A stretch of 37,404 nucleotides of DNA from Streptomyces monashensis. GTDB lineage: Bacteria; Actinomycetota; Actinomycetes; Streptomycetales; Streptomycetaceae. Positions 1 to 8,645 of this stretch are shown piece after piece. The position numbers and the translations under genes are program-made. The DNA lies in contig NZ_MLYO01000046.1 in the NCBI RefSeq assembly GCF_001866665.1, positions 1-37,404 on the forward strand, written 5' to 3'. How positions within the stretch are numbered: the stretch's first letter is position 1; the number at the start of each line of letters is the position of its first letter. Under the pieces are notes generated by a model that had not been told where the DNA came from, searched no databases, and saw nothing but the letters and a program-made list of their open reading frames with translations.

Positions 1-1
1 C

Positions 2-25
2 GACGGCGGCGGCTGGGACGACTGA
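2..25 (+). CDS. possible C-terminal tail of an upstream gene (partial)
   Basis: The first 25 bases read as a short open frame ending GGGWDD and then TGA at 23-25. Glycine/aspartate-rich tails of this kind are common in actinomycete proteins. Too little is visible to name a family, and the frame could be chance. Confidence 0.25.
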   Translation, partial: DGGGWDD

Positions 26-552
26 TCCGAAACGGACCACGTGATATGGGGCCCCGGCCTGCCGCAATCGGGCCGGGGACCCCGTTCCTCACCATTGTCT
101 GACAACGCATGCGCCACGCACGCATCACCGAGCCCGGACCCCAGGCGTCACACCCTGGTGTCCGGGCGGCGTGGTTTCGCTCACAGGGCGATCCACCTGG
201 GGTTTCTGCTCCGGGGGAGCCCTGTGGGCACGCCTGCCCACGCCCTCGCCGGTGGCTTGTTTCCCGGCGTTTCCCAACCGCCGAACGGGTGAGATCGGCA
301 CCGTACCAGCCGCGTCTTCACCGGCCGGCGTCACCTGCCCGACGGCCCACCGGGTCGGTGACGGTGGCGGTCGCGACCCCAGGAGGCCGCGTCGGCGACG
401 CGGCCGCGGTCGGACCGTTGCACGCGGTGCCAGGCTCCCGTGGCGGAAATCGAAGCCGTCGCCCTGTTCCGTGGGCTGGAGCCGGACGGACCCGGCGAGC
501 CGGCCGGGGGTGTGGCCGGGAGGCCGCGCCCCCTTCGGGTTCGGCTGAGGGG
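26..552. other. intergenic region without a supported gene
   Basis: No frame here has a plausible start, ribosome site or recognisable domain. The stretch is rich in short inverted repeats, for example CCAGG/CCTGG arms near 132-155 and GGCC arms near 510-530, and could hold transcription terminators for both flanking genes. The open frames crossing it on both strands look like high-GC artefacts. Confidence 0.4.
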
Positions 553-2754
553 TCAGCTGACAGTGAGGGCGGTGTCGTCGAGGACGAACGAGGTCTGGAG
601 GGACTGGTCTTCGGTGCCGGTGAAGGTGATGGTGACGGTCTGTCCGGCGAGGGAGGAGAGATCGAGGGTCTTCTGGGTGTAGCCGGTGGTGGCGTTGAGG
701 TTGGAGTAGGTGGCCAGTGTGGTGGTGCCTGCTTTGACGGTGAGCGTGTCGTATGCGGTCGAGGTGGTCGTCTCGGCGGTGTCGACGTGGAGGTAGAAGC
801 TGAGGGTGGCTTGGCAGCCGGTCGGGATCGTCACGGGCTGCGAGAGGGTGTCGGTGTGGGAGCTGCCGTAGCCGTCCAGCCATGCGTCCCACGTGCCGCC
901 GTGCGGGGGCTCGCCCTGTGAGCCGTACTGTCCGATGACGCCCGAGCTGGCGGACCACGTTGTGTTGCCGGATTCGAAGCCCGGGTTGCCGAGTTTCTGG
1001 CCCGTGCTGGTGCAGGTGCCGCCGCCGGCGGGGTTGACGGTCCAGGTGAAGGTGGTGGAGCCGGTGACGCCTGTGTCGTCGGTGGCGGTGGCGGTCACGT
1101 GGTAGGTGCCGGCGGTGGTGGGTGTGCCCGAGATCAGGCCGGTGCCGGAAGCGATGGCAAGTCCGGGTGGCAGCCCGGTCGCGCTGTAGGTGAGCTTGGC
1201 GGACGAGGAGGAGTCGGCCGCGGTGATCTGCAGGCTCGCGGTGGTCCCGACGGTGCCGGTCTGGTCGCCCGGGGCGGTGACGGTGACGGTGTTGCCGCCC
1301 GGCTGTCCCGCGCCGATGGGCAGGCCGCCGGTCGGTGCGTACATCGCCACGTCGAAGGTGCTCCCGCTGGGGGCATGGGCGATGGGCAGCACGGTGACGG
1401 CGTTGCCGCCGGACAGCACGGAGGTCGATATGTAGTCACCGAACATCCGGCCTTGCGTGGTGTTGGGCAGCCAGGCCAGCGTCATGGGGCCGGCGAGCTG
1501 GGTCGGTGCCGTCCACGTGGTGCCGCCGTCGGTGGAGGAGACGTAGCCGGCGTCGAGCTGGCAGGTGGTGTCCGTGCAGGAGGCGTTCGGGTAGTAGTAG
1601 TACGTCAGCCCGAGGCGCGCGGTGTTGCCGGAGCTGCTGGGGTCCACGCCGATGCCGGGCACGAAATGGTCGGCCGGGCTGCCGGCGGCGTCGATGGGCA
1701 CGCGGGCCGGTGAGCTCCACGAGGTGCCGTTCGTGGACGTCGACATGATGATGTCGTTGCTGGTGCAGTTGGTGCGGAAGCGGCAGTCGGACCAGACCAC
1801 GTAGACCTTGCCCGAGGCGTCGATCTCGGCGGACGGCAGGGGCCCTTCGCGCAGGGTGTCCAGTCGTGACATGTCGGCGGCGTTGTCCTCCAGCCCGGCG
1901 ACCGGGTGGTGCGAGACGGTGGCGATCTGAACGCTGGAACCCCAACTTCCCCCGCCGTTGGTGGAGATGAAGGCTCGCTCGCTGTCCTCGCTGCCGGAGG
2001 AGAACGGGACGACGACGGTGCCGTTGGGCTGCACGACCGGCTGCCCGCCGAGCCCGCTCGGGCTGTCGGCCGGGCTCTGCTGTGTGCCCCAGGTCGCGCC
2101 GCCGTCGGTCGAGGTCTTCATGTGCTCGGCGTCGCCGGCGTTGGCATCGTCGTATTCGGTGTAGCAGTGGCCGTAGTACGGGCTGGAGGAGTGGTTGTCG
2201 CAGGCCGTCCAGTTCTTGTCGTCGAAGGTGCCGGTCGAGACGGTGACCGGGGCGCTCCAGGTGTGGCCGCCGTCCGTGGAACGGCTCAGGTTCACATCGA
2301 CGTCGTTTCCGGAGCCGATGCCCAGCCACGAGATCATCCACACACCGTCCTTGGCGTCGTAGGCCACGGAGGCGTCACTGGCGGCGGAGTACGGACCGCC
2401 GGTGTTCGTGGTGGAGCTGGGCAGGAAGCCGTGCGTCCAGGTCTGCCCGCTGTCGGTGGAGGTCGCCCACCCGATGTTGGAGGCCCCGCCCCCGGAGACC
2501 CGCCCGACCTGGAAGCCGGCGACGATGGTGCTGCCGTAGCTGTAGGTGTCCGGCTCGACCTCGGTGGCGTGCTGGGCCTGCGAGTCGGAGTACGGGTCGC
2601 TGCTGACCTGGGCCAGGGTGGGGGCAGTGGCACGGGGGACCGCTGAGGCGGTGGGGGAGGTGGACGTGTTGGCGAAGGCGGGGGCGGCGAACGCCATCGC
2701 CGCGGTCAGCGTCCCGATGAGTACAGGGATTCTTCGTCTTGCCTGTCTGGACAT
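553..2754 (-). CDS. secreted Asp-box (sialidase-like) beta-propeller protein with Ig-like and C-terminal accessory domains
   Basis: This is a 733-residue exported protein. The start at 2754 is chosen because GGAGAG lies about 6 bases upstream and a classic signal peptide follows: RRR, a hydrophobic stretch, then APAFA before the probable cleavage. Residues of roughly 60-500 carry at least five Asp-box/BNR motifs of the form STDxGxxW (for example STDSGQTW, STDGGHTW, STDGGTTW), as in sialidase-fold six-bladed propellers. A putative Ig domain follows (LPPGLAIASGTGLISGTPTTAGTY), then a C-terminal beta-sandwich of about 150 residues starting NPGFESG, like those attached to streptomycete secreted hydrolases. 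The family is glycan-directed, but I could not identify the arginine triad of true sialidases, so sialic acid as substrate is not established. It appears monocistronic. Confidence 0.85.
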   Translation of the reverse strand: MSRQARRRIPVLIGTLTAAMAFAAPAFANTSTSPTASAVPRATAPTLAQVSSDPYSDSQAQHATEVEPDTYSYGSTIVAGFQVGRVSGGGASNIGWATSTDSGQTWTHGFLPSSTTNTGGPYSAASDASVAYDAKDGVWMISWLGIGSGNDVDVNLSRSTDGGHTWSAPVTVSTGTFDDKNWTACDNHSSSPYYGHCYTEYDDANAGDAEHMKTSTDGGATWGTQQSPADSPSGLGGQPVVQPNGTVVVPFSSGSEDSERAFISTNGGGSWGSSVQIATVSHHPVAGLEDNAADMSRLDTLREGPLPSAEIDASGKVYVVWSDCRFRTNCTSNDIIMSTSTNGTSWSSPARVPIDAAGSPADHFVPGIGVDPSSSGNTARLGLTYYYYPNASCTDTTCQLDAGYVSSTDGGTTWTAPTQLAGPMTLAWLPNTTQGRMFGDYISTSVLSGGNAVTVLPIAHAPSGSTFDVAMYAPTGGLPIGAGQPGGNTVTVTAPGDQTGTVGTTASLQITAADSSSSAKLTYSATGLPPGLAIASGTGLISGTPTTAGTYHVTATATDDTGVTGSTTFTWTVNPAGGGTCTSTGQKLGNPGFESGNTTWSASSGVIGQYGSQGEPPHGGTWDAWLDGYGSSHTDTLSQPVTIPTGCQATLSFYLHVDTAETTTSTAYDTLTVKAGTTTLATYSNLNATTGYTQKTLDLSSLAGQTVTITFTGTEDQSLQTSFVLDDTALTVS

Positions 2755-2791
2755 GTCTCTCCTGCGGTGTGTGGAGCGGCGAGGGCCGTCG

Positions 2792-2830
2792 GTGAAAGCG
2801 GTGAAAGCGGTGAAAGCGGCGGAAGCGGCG
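2792..2830. repeat. 9-bp tandem repeat upstream of the Asp-box protein gene
   Basis: GTGAAAGCG is repeated three times exactly and followed by a degenerate fourth copy (GCGGAAGCG). It lies 38-76 bases upstream of the start codon at 2754, in the probable leader or promoter of that minus-strand gene. Replication slippage could change the copy number. Confidence 0.7.
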
Positions 2831-3499
2831 GTGACGCGGCATGACGGAGGCGCGTCAGGTGGCGCGGGGCACGGTGCGGGTGGGCGGCACACGACGGGCC
2901 GGCGAAGGCGTGTCGTGCCCGGCCGGCGACGCGAGCCCGCCGCTGCGCTGGCCGATCAGAGCGGAGGCGCACCCCGGGCAGCGGCCACGTGCGGCGGTTG
3001 GACGTGCTGACAGCGCCCTTGCGGCGGAGGGCCTGGCGTCGCTCCGGCCTCCCGGCCGCTGCCGGGTCGCGCCGGTAGCCGGCATACGTCGGGTGAAGGC
3101 GGAGTTGAGGATCTTCCGCCGGTTGTGGAGCGTGGCACTGAACATCCCTTCAGACAGCCGGCGGGGATCCGGCGGTGGGGGTGAAGGACGTTCGCGCAAG
3201 GTGCACGCGTTTCGCACGCCGGAGTCTGGACCCGTACATGACACCCCGCAAGGGGGTGGCGCCAAGTTCCTTCACGCGAACGGAGCCACCTGCGGCCGGC
3301 GAGGCCATGGCACCGGTTTCGGCGGGAGCCGGCTCCGCGCCGGTTCGCGGACGGCGGGGGCGTCGGCGCGGTCTCGGTTGTCGACGGGCGATGGCGTCGC
3401 CCGCGCCGACGCCAGGCGGCCGTTGGAGCCGCCCGCGGCGTATGCGGGCGTCGCCGCGCGCGTGTTCCTGCGCAGGCTCTCCTCGATGCCGCCACATTT
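2831..3499. other. intergenic region between divergent genes
   Basis: About 670 bases with no frame that has both a ribosome site and a recognisable product. It must contain the promoter of the minus-strand Asp-box gene and upstream sequence for the P450 operon. No clear promoter elements are visible apart from the palindrome at 3500. Confidence 0.4.
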
Positions 3500-3519
3500 A
3501 AGTCAGTTGCTTGACTTAG
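3500..3519. promoter_or_regulatory. palindromic operator candidate in front of the P450 operon
   Basis: Perfect 7-bp inverted repeat TAAGTCA-N6-TGACTTA, 58 bases upstream of the first P450 start. It contains TTGACT, a possible -35 hexamer, so a bound repressor would block initiation. The likely ligand is the TetR protein encoded by the second gene of the operon; that link is inferred from position. It is also the most AT-rich spot in the surrounding 700 bases. Confidence 0.6.
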
Positions 3520-3577
3520 ATTGAGTTCTGAGATTGCCTGAGCCGTGACAGTCACGCACGGACTGCGAGGAGCACTC

Positions 3578-4798
3578 ATGACCGAGACCCAGTCGGACGA
3601 CGCCCTGCACTACCCGCTCTCCGCCCCCGGCGCGATGACCCCTCCGGTGGAGTGGCCGCGGTTGCGGCAGAAGTGTCCGGTGGCGCACGTGACGCTGCCC
3701 AGTGGCGACCGGGCGGCGCTGCTCACCCGCTACGACGACGTCAAGCTCGCCCTCTGCGACCCGCGCCTGAGCCGGGAGGGCCTGGCCCGGCCCGACGCCG
3801 CTCGCATCAGCGCCGGCGAAGCGGGCAGTGTCTTCGACAGTCCGATGGCGAGGGCACTCAACGCCGAAGGGCAGGAGCGCTGGCGCCGGATGGTCGGCAA
3901 GTGGTTCACCGCCAAGCGCATGCGGGCGCTGGTGCCCAGGATCGAGGCGATGACCGACCGGCTCATCGACGGCATGCTGGAGCACGGCCGGCCGGCCGAC
4001 CTGGTACGGCACCTGGCCTTCCCGCTGCCGGTGTACGTCATCTGCGACATGCTCGGCGTCCCGGAGCATGACCGGGACGACTTCAAGAACTGGTCCGACA
4101 CGTTCCTCAACCTCTCCAGGTACAGCGCCGCCGAGATGGAGGCGGCGCACCGCGACTTCGCCGAGTACATGGCCGCCCTGGTCGCCGAGAAGCGGAGGGA
4201 ACCGAAGGACGATCTGATCAGCCGGCTGATCGCGGCCACCGACGCCGAAGGCCGCCCGATGTCCGAGCCGGCACTCGCCGCCACGGGGCAGGCGCTGCTG
4301 CTGGCCGGGCACGAGACGACCGCCGGCTTCATCACCACCATGGCAGGCGTGCTGCTCGCCGACCGCAGTCGCTGGGAACGACTGCTGGGCGACCGCTCGC
4401 TGATCCGCTCGGCCGTGGAGGAGGTGCTCCGCTTCGAGCCCTACACCGGCTTCGGCATGCTTCGCTACGTCCACGAGGACACCGAGGTGCCGAGCGGTGT
4501 CGTGCTGGATCAGGGCACCACCGTGGTGTGCAGCATGGCCGCGGCCAACCGCGACACCGGCGCCTTCGCCGGCGCGGAGGACATGGACCTGGGTCGCACG
4601 CCCAACGCTCACCTCGCCTTCGGTGCCGGACCGCACTCCTGCCTCGGCCAGCCGCTCGCCCGTACCGAGATGCAGACCGTGCTCGGCGTGCTGCTGCGCC
4701 GCCTTCCCACCCTCGAACTGGCCGTGGACCCCGACGCGTTGCACCGTGTCGAGGGCCTCATCACCACGCCGCTGAGCGAGCTTCCGGTGCGGTGGTGA
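3578..4798 (+). CDS. cytochrome P450
   Basis: Haem-thiolate monooxygenase of 406 residues, the usual length for soluble bacterial P450s. The start ATG at 3578 follows GCGAGGAGC by 4 bases. Diagnostic motifs are present: the I-helix oxygen-activation sequence AGHETT near residues 242-247, the K-helix ExxR (EEVLRF, with R inside the following segment), and the haem ligand loop FGAGPHSCLG with Cys355. It should take electrons from the ferredoxin and reductase encoded downstream. The substrate cannot be told from sequence. It is the first gene of a tightly packed operon, and its TGA overlaps an alternative GTG start of the TetR gene. Confidence 0.95.
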   Translation: MTETQSDDALHYPLSAPGAMTPPVEWPRLRQKCPVAHVTLPSGDRAALLTRYDDVKLALCDPRLSREGLARPDAARISAGEAGSVFDSPMARALNAEGQERWRRMVGKWFTAKRMRALVPRIEAMTDRLIDGMLEHGRPADLVRHLAFPLPVYVICDMLGVPEHDRDDFKNWSDTFLNLSRYSAAEMEAAHRDFAEYMAALVAEKRREPKDDLISRLIAATDAEGRPMSEPALAATGQALLLAGHETTAGFITTMAGVLLADRSRWERLLGDRSLIRSAVEEVLRFEPYTGFGMLRYVHEDTEVPSGVVLDQGTTVVCSMAAANRDTGAFAGAEDMDLGRTPNAHLAFGAGPHSCLGQPLARTEMQTVLGVLLRRLPTLELAVDPDALHRVEGLITTPLSELPVRW

Positions 4799-4815
4799 CC
4801 CCGGGCGGTGGAAGC

Positions 4816-5496
4816 GTGCGAGCGGAACGGACCCTCCGTACCGAGAGGGTCGGCGAAACCCGCGAGGCGATCATGGACGCCGCCGAGCGGCTCTTCGCCG
4901 TGCACGGTCTGGCGGCGGTGTCGAGCCGTCAGATCAGCGAGGCGGCCGGGCAGGGCAACGACGCCGCGGTGGGCTACCACTTCGGCAGCAAGGCCGGCCT
5001 GATCCGCACGATGATCGACCGGAGTGCAGAGTCCGTCGAGCGGATCAGGGAGCGACTGCTGGCGGAGATCGCCGGCAGCGACGACGTCCGGGACCGGGTC
5101 GGCTGCCTGGTGCGGCCGATCACCGAGTACCTGGCCTCGCTCGGCACGCCCTGCTGGTACGCACGCTTCGCCGCCCAGGTGATGACCGACCCCGTGCTGT
5201 GCGCGGTCGTCAGCGAGTCGGCCGTCGAGCGGCCGCCGCTGCGCCGGGCCCTGCACGAACTCGGCCGTTGCCTACCGGAGTTGCCGAGGCCCGCGCGTCA
5301 CGAACGCGGCGACATGGCGCGCCTGCTGATCGTGCACACCTGCGCCGAACGGGAGCGCGCCCTGGCCGAGAGCGCGGGCGCACTCCATCCCTCGTGGCAG
5401 CACCTGGCGAGGTCGCTGACCGACGCGATCACCGGCCTGCTGCTCGCCCCCGTCACACCCCGACCCCGTACCGGATCCAAGGAGAGCCCGTCATGA
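4816..5496 (+). CDS. TetR family transcriptional regulator
   Basis: About 226 residues. The N-terminal helix-turn-helix is clear: TREAIMDAAERLFAVHGL, then ISEAAGQGNDAAVGYHFGSKAGLI, with the YHFGSK motif of the family. The C-terminal half is a helical ligand-binding domain. The start is uncertain: GTG 4816 has GGTGG just upstream, while GTG 4795 overlaps the P450 stop (GTGA) and would add 7 residues by translational coupling. Its stop overlaps the ferredoxin ATG (ATGA). Being inside the operon it may control, it probably acts on the palindrome at 3500-3519. Confidence 0.9.
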   Translation: MRAERTLRTERVGETREAIMDAAERLFAVHGLAAVSSRQISEAAGQGNDAAVGYHFGSKAGLIRTMIDRSAESVERIRERLLAEIAGSDDVRDRVGCLVRPITEYLASLGTPCWYARFAAQVMTDPVLCAVVSESAVERPPLRRALHELGRCLPELPRPARHERGDMARLLIVHTCAERERALAESAGALHPSWQHLARSLTDAITGLLLAPVTPRPRTGSKESPS

Positions 5497-5693
5497 AGAT
5501 CACCGTCGACGAAGTCAAGTGCTGCGGCGCCGGCCAGTGCGTGCTCATCGCGCCGGAGGTGTTCGACCAGCGCGACGAGGACGGCATCGTCATCCTGCTG
5601 GACGCCGCGCCCGCCGCCGAGCAGCACGCCGCCGTGCGCGAGGCCGCGAGCGTCTGCCCCGCCGCCGCGATCCACCTCGGCGAGGAGGCGTGA
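5493..5693 (+). CDS. 3Fe-4S ferredoxin (P450 redox partner)
   Basis: Small ferredoxin of 66 residues, starting at ATG 5493 after AAGGAGAG. Cluster ligands are C10, C16 and C55 (CCGAGQC and VCPAA). The position where a 4Fe-4S protein would have its middle Cys is Ala13, which marks the 3Fe-4S type that serves streptomycete P450s. C11 is an extra Cys beside ligand C10. The gene overlaps the TetR stop upstream by ATGA and the reductase start downstream by GTGA, so expression is tightly coupled. It carries electrons from the adjacent reductase to either or both P450s. Confidence 0.93.
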   Translation: MKITVDEVKCCGAGQCVLIAPEVFDQRDEDGIVILLDAAPAAEQHAAVREAASVCPAAAIHLGEEA

Positions 5694-6883
5694 GCGCACC
5701 CGAGAGCGTCCTGGTCGTCGGCGCCTCCGCGGCCGGGCTCGCCACCGCGGAGTCCCTGCGACGCAAGGGCTTCCAGGGCACCCTGACCGTACTGGGCGCC
5801 GAGCGGCACCTGCCCTACGACCGGCCCCCGCTGTCGAAACAGGTCCTCTCCGGCGCCTGGCCGCCCGAGCGGATCCAGTTGCGCGGGCGGGACGAGCTGG
5901 ACGCCTTGGACGCCGAGTTCGTGCTCGGCGACCCGGCCGTCTCCCTCGACGCCGCGACCCGCACCGTCAGCGCCGCGTCCGGGTGGACGCGGCGCACCGA
6001 CGTCGTCGTACTGGCCACCGGCATCCGCCCGCGCCCCTTCCCCGGCGCCGAAGGCCTGCGGGGCGTCCATGTGCTGCGCACGCTGGAGGACGCGGTGGCG
6101 CTGCGCGGTGAACTGGCCGCCGCGGCGCGCGTCGTGGTGGTGGGGGACGGCGTGCTCGGCTCCGAGATCGCCGCCACCGCACGCGGCCTTGGGGTCGCCG
6201 TCACTCTGGTCGGGCGCCAAGCCACCCCCATGGCGAGCCAGTTGGGCCCGCGGGCTGCGGGACTGCTCGGCCGCACGCATTCCGAGCACGGCGTCCGGCT
6301 GCTGATCGGAGCGTCGGTCGAAAGAGTGACGTCACGTCGAGGACGGGTGTGCGGCGTCCGGTTGGGCACCGGTGAGGTGCTGGCAGCGGACGTGGTGGTG
6401 GTCGCGATCGGGTCTGTACCGGTCACCGACTGGCTGGAGGACAGCGGTCTGGTGCTGGACAACGGCGTGGTGTGCGACTCCCGCTGCAGGGCTACCGCGG
6501 AGGGAATCTACGCGGTCGGCGACGTGGCCCGGTGGCATCACGAGGGAATCGGCGCCATGCTGCGGCTGGAGAACCGGACCAACGCCACCGAGCAGGCCGG
6601 TGCCGTCGCCGGCAACATACTCGGCGAGGACCGCCCGTACACCCCCGTCCCGTACTTCTGGACCGATCAGTTCAACGCCAAGATCCAGGTGCACGGGACG
6701 CTCGCCGCCGACGCGGACGTCGAGATCGTCGAGGGCTCGGAGAGCGACCGCCGGTTCGTCGCCCTCTACCGCAACGGCGGGCGGCCCACCGGCGTCCTCG
6801 GCTGGAACATGCCCAAGCAGACCCGCCTCCACCGCCAGGCCCTCGTCGACGCGGCCGACCACTCCCTCACGCTCCCACGCTGA
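5690..6883 (+). CDS. FAD-dependent ferredoxin reductase
   Basis: About 397 residues, starting at GTG 5690, which overlaps the ferredoxin stop and is preceded by CGAGGAGGC. The N-terminal FAD Rossmann motif is VVGASAAGLATAESL (residues about 9-23), followed by LPYDRPPLSK, typical of putidaredoxin-reductase-like enzymes. A second Rossmann motif VVGDGVLGSEIAATARGLG (about 150-170) binds NAD(P)H, and YAVGDVARW (about 272-280) is the second FAD contact. The enzyme moves electrons from NAD(P)H to the ferredoxin. This makes the operon a complete class I P450 system. Its stop lies 20 bases before the second P450 start. Confidence 0.93.
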   Translation: MSAPESVLVVGASAAGLATAESLRRKGFQGTLTVLGAERHLPYDRPPLSKQVLSGAWPPERIQLRGRDELDALDAEFVLGDPAVSLDAATRTVSAASGWTRRTDVVVLATGIRPRPFPGAEGLRGVHVLRTLEDAVALRGELAAAARVVVVGDGVLGSEIAATARGLGVAVTLVGRQATPMASQLGPRAAGLLGRTHSEHGVRLLIGASVERVTSRRGRVCGVRLGTGEVLAADVVVVAIGSVPVTDWLEDSGLVLDNGVVCDSRCRATAEGIYAVGDVARWHHEGIGAMLRLENRTNATEQAGAVAGNILGEDRPYTPVPYFWTDQFNAKIQVHGTLAADADVEIVEGSESDRRFVALYRNGGRPTGVLGWNMPKQTRLHRQALVDAADHSLTLPR

Positions 6884-6903
6884 GCCCTGTCACAGGAGGA
6901 GAC

Positions 6904-8187
6904 ATGACCACCTCACCCGAAACCGCCCCGGCGCCCGCCGGCATCCCCGATCTCCCCGACCCCCGTTCCGCCCGCTGCCCGTTCGACCCCTCCCCTCAGA
7001 TGCGTGGCCTGGCCGCGTTCGGGCCGGTGTTCCGGGTCCGGAACTGGGACGGCAAGACCCCGTGGGTGGTGACCAGCCACGCCGAGCAGAAGGCGCTGCT
7101 CTCCGACAACCGGTTGAGCGTGGACTTCGCCGCGCCCGGCTTCCCCAGCCCGATCGCACGACACGGTGGCGGCGAGGGCGAGAGCGAGGTTCACGGCGAA
7201 GCAGCGCAGGACGGCGACAACCACGGTGTCACCGACCTGAGCTTCGTCGGAATGGACGACCCGGAGCACGCCCGGCTGCGGCGGATGGTCAGCGGCGTCT
7301 TCACGATCAAGCGGGTCGAGGCCATGCGCCCCGCCGTGCAGGAGTTGGTCGACGGCTTCATCGACCGCCTGCTGGACGGGCCCAAACCGGTCGACCTGGT
7401 CCAGGCGTTCTCGCTGCCGATCCCGTCGCTGGTGATCTCGGAACTGCTCGGAGTGCCCTACGGCGACCACGAGTTCTTCCAGATCAACAGCAAGACCCTG
7501 GTCTCCCTCACCGCCACCCCGGCCGAGCGGCACTCCGCGCACACCGCCCTCGTGGACTACCTTGACCAACTGGTCGGCGAGCGGCTCGGCAACCCCGGCG
7601 AGGACGTGCTCTCCCGGCTCGCCGCGCAGGTCCGGGCCGGTGAGCTGACCCGCCGTGAGGTCGCCGTCATGGGCGTCCTGCTGTTGCTCGGCGGCCACGA
7701 GACGACCGCCAACATGATCACCCTGGGTATCCTGCTGCTGCTCCAGCACCCCCGGCAGGCCGCCCGGGTCCGTGACGCCGAGGACCCCGAGGTCGTCGTC
7801 GGCGCGGTCGAGGAACTGCTGCGCTTCCTCACCATCGCCCATCTCGGGCGCCGCCGCACGGCGTTGGAAGACATCGAGATCGCCGGGCAGACCATCCGCA
7901 AGGGCGAGGGCGTCATCATGCTCGGTGAACTCGCCAACCGGGATCCGTCCGTCTTCCCCGACCCGGACCGACTGGACATCACCCGCGACGCCCGGCAGCA
8001 CCAGGCGTTCGGCGCCGGCACCCACCACTGCATCGGCCAGCCACTGGCCCGGATGGAACTCCAGGTGATCTACCCGGCCCTGCTCCGGCGCATCCCCACG
8101 CTGCGCCTGGCGACCGAACTGGACCAGGTTCCGTTCAAGTTCGACGCCGTGATCTACGGCGCCCACGAACTCCACGTCACCTGGTGA
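6904..8187 (+). CDS. cytochrome P450 (second of the operon)
   Basis: Haem monooxygenase of 427 residues with ATG 6904 preceded by AGGAGGA. It has the I-helix GGHETT near residue 263, the K-helix EELLRF, and the haem loop FGAGTHHCIG with ligand Cys376. The N-terminal SARCPFDPSP and the FVGMDDPEHARLRRMV segment resemble CYP105/CYP107-type bacterial enzymes. Between the B and C helix region (about residues 84-108) it has a Gly/Glu/Asp/His-rich stretch beginning HGGGEGESE, longer than usual here. Sequence identity to the first P450 looks modest, so two different oxidations or substrates are likely. It is the last gene of the operon, followed by a strong hairpin. Confidence 0.95.
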   Translation: MTTSPETAPAPAGIPDLPDPRSARCPFDPSPQMRGLAAFGPVFRVRNWDGKTPWVVTSHAEQKALLSDNRLSVDFAAPGFPSPIARHGGGEGESEVHGEAAQDGDNHGVTDLSFVGMDDPEHARLRRMVSGVFTIKRVEAMRPAVQELVDGFIDRLLDGPKPVDLVQAFSLPIPSLVISELLGVPYGDHEFFQINSKTLVSLTATPAERHSAHTALVDYLDQLVGERLGNPGEDVLSRLAAQVRAGELTRREVAVMGVLLLLGGHETTANMITLGILLLLQHPRQAARVRDAEDPEVVVGAVEELLRFLTIAHLGRRRTALEDIEIAGQTIRKGEGVIMLGELANRDPSVFPDPDRLDITRDARQHQAFGAGTHHCIGQPLARMELQVIYPALLRRIPTLRLATELDQVPFKFDAVIYGAHELHVTW

Positions 8188-8209
8188 CCGGGGTGCTCTG
8201 AGAACCCTC

Positions 8210-8239
8210 GGGCGGCCGGGACCTCGGCCCCGGCCGCCC
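8210..8239 (+). terminator. hairpin terminator of the P450 operon
   Basis: Perfect 11-bp stem GGGCGGCCGGG / CCCGGCCGCCC with an 8-base loop, starting 22 bases after the stop of the second P450. There is no U-tract, as is usual for terminators in high-GC actinomycetes. Confidence 0.7.
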
Positions 8240-8282
8240 GCCTGCAGGGCATGGGTGTGATCGCGGCGGGCATCAGCGCGCT

Positions 8283-8570
8283 GCGCGACCTGATGCCCCT
8301 CAGAAACTGGCCTCCTCCGTCGCACCCATCAGGTCCTCGCTCGGCGTCGGCGGCGCGCTCGGCCTGCCCATCGCCGCGTCCACGGCCGAGCACGCCGGCT
8401 GGCGGGCGAACTACGAGGCGATCGCCTACGAGCTGTGCCGCCGCTGCGACGCCGTACCCGCACTGTGGACCGGCCCCCGCGACCTCCCCGGCGGCCCGAT
8501 TCCGCCCGCGCGCCCGGCGGACCGGCGGCCTGGCGCAGGGCCGGCGGAACTGCCTCCCGCCACCAGGTAA
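8283..8570 (+). pseudogene. possible remnant of an MFS transporter
   Basis: One forward frame reads SSLGVGGALGLPIAAS, then TAEHAGWR, which resembles a transmembrane segment with the flanking region of drug/H+ MFS transporters. It then changes to sequence I do not recognise (NYEAIAYELCRRCDAVP) and ends at TAA 8568-8570. There is no start codon with a ribosome site and no further transmembrane segment. The assignment rests on about 25 residues. Confidence 0.3.
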
Positions 8571-8645
8571 GTCCCGGTCCATGGCGGGAAGACCCTTGAG
8601 ACGTGCGGATGCCGGTCCGGTGCGGCTGCGCTGTTTCGAACGAGC

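Noticed and set aside
553..2754. Calling the Asp-box protein a true sialidase
   Set aside because: Asp-boxes are clear but the arginine triad and FRIP-type motif were not identified, so only sialidase-like is supported.
3503..4744. Long minus-strand open frame antisense to the first P450
   Set aside because: High-GC artefact: the plus frame has full P450 motifs, while the antisense translation is His/Gly/Val-rich without a domain or ribosome site.
6913..8325. Long minus-strand open frame antisense to the second P450
   Set aside because: Same artefact; the sense strand carries all catalytic motifs.
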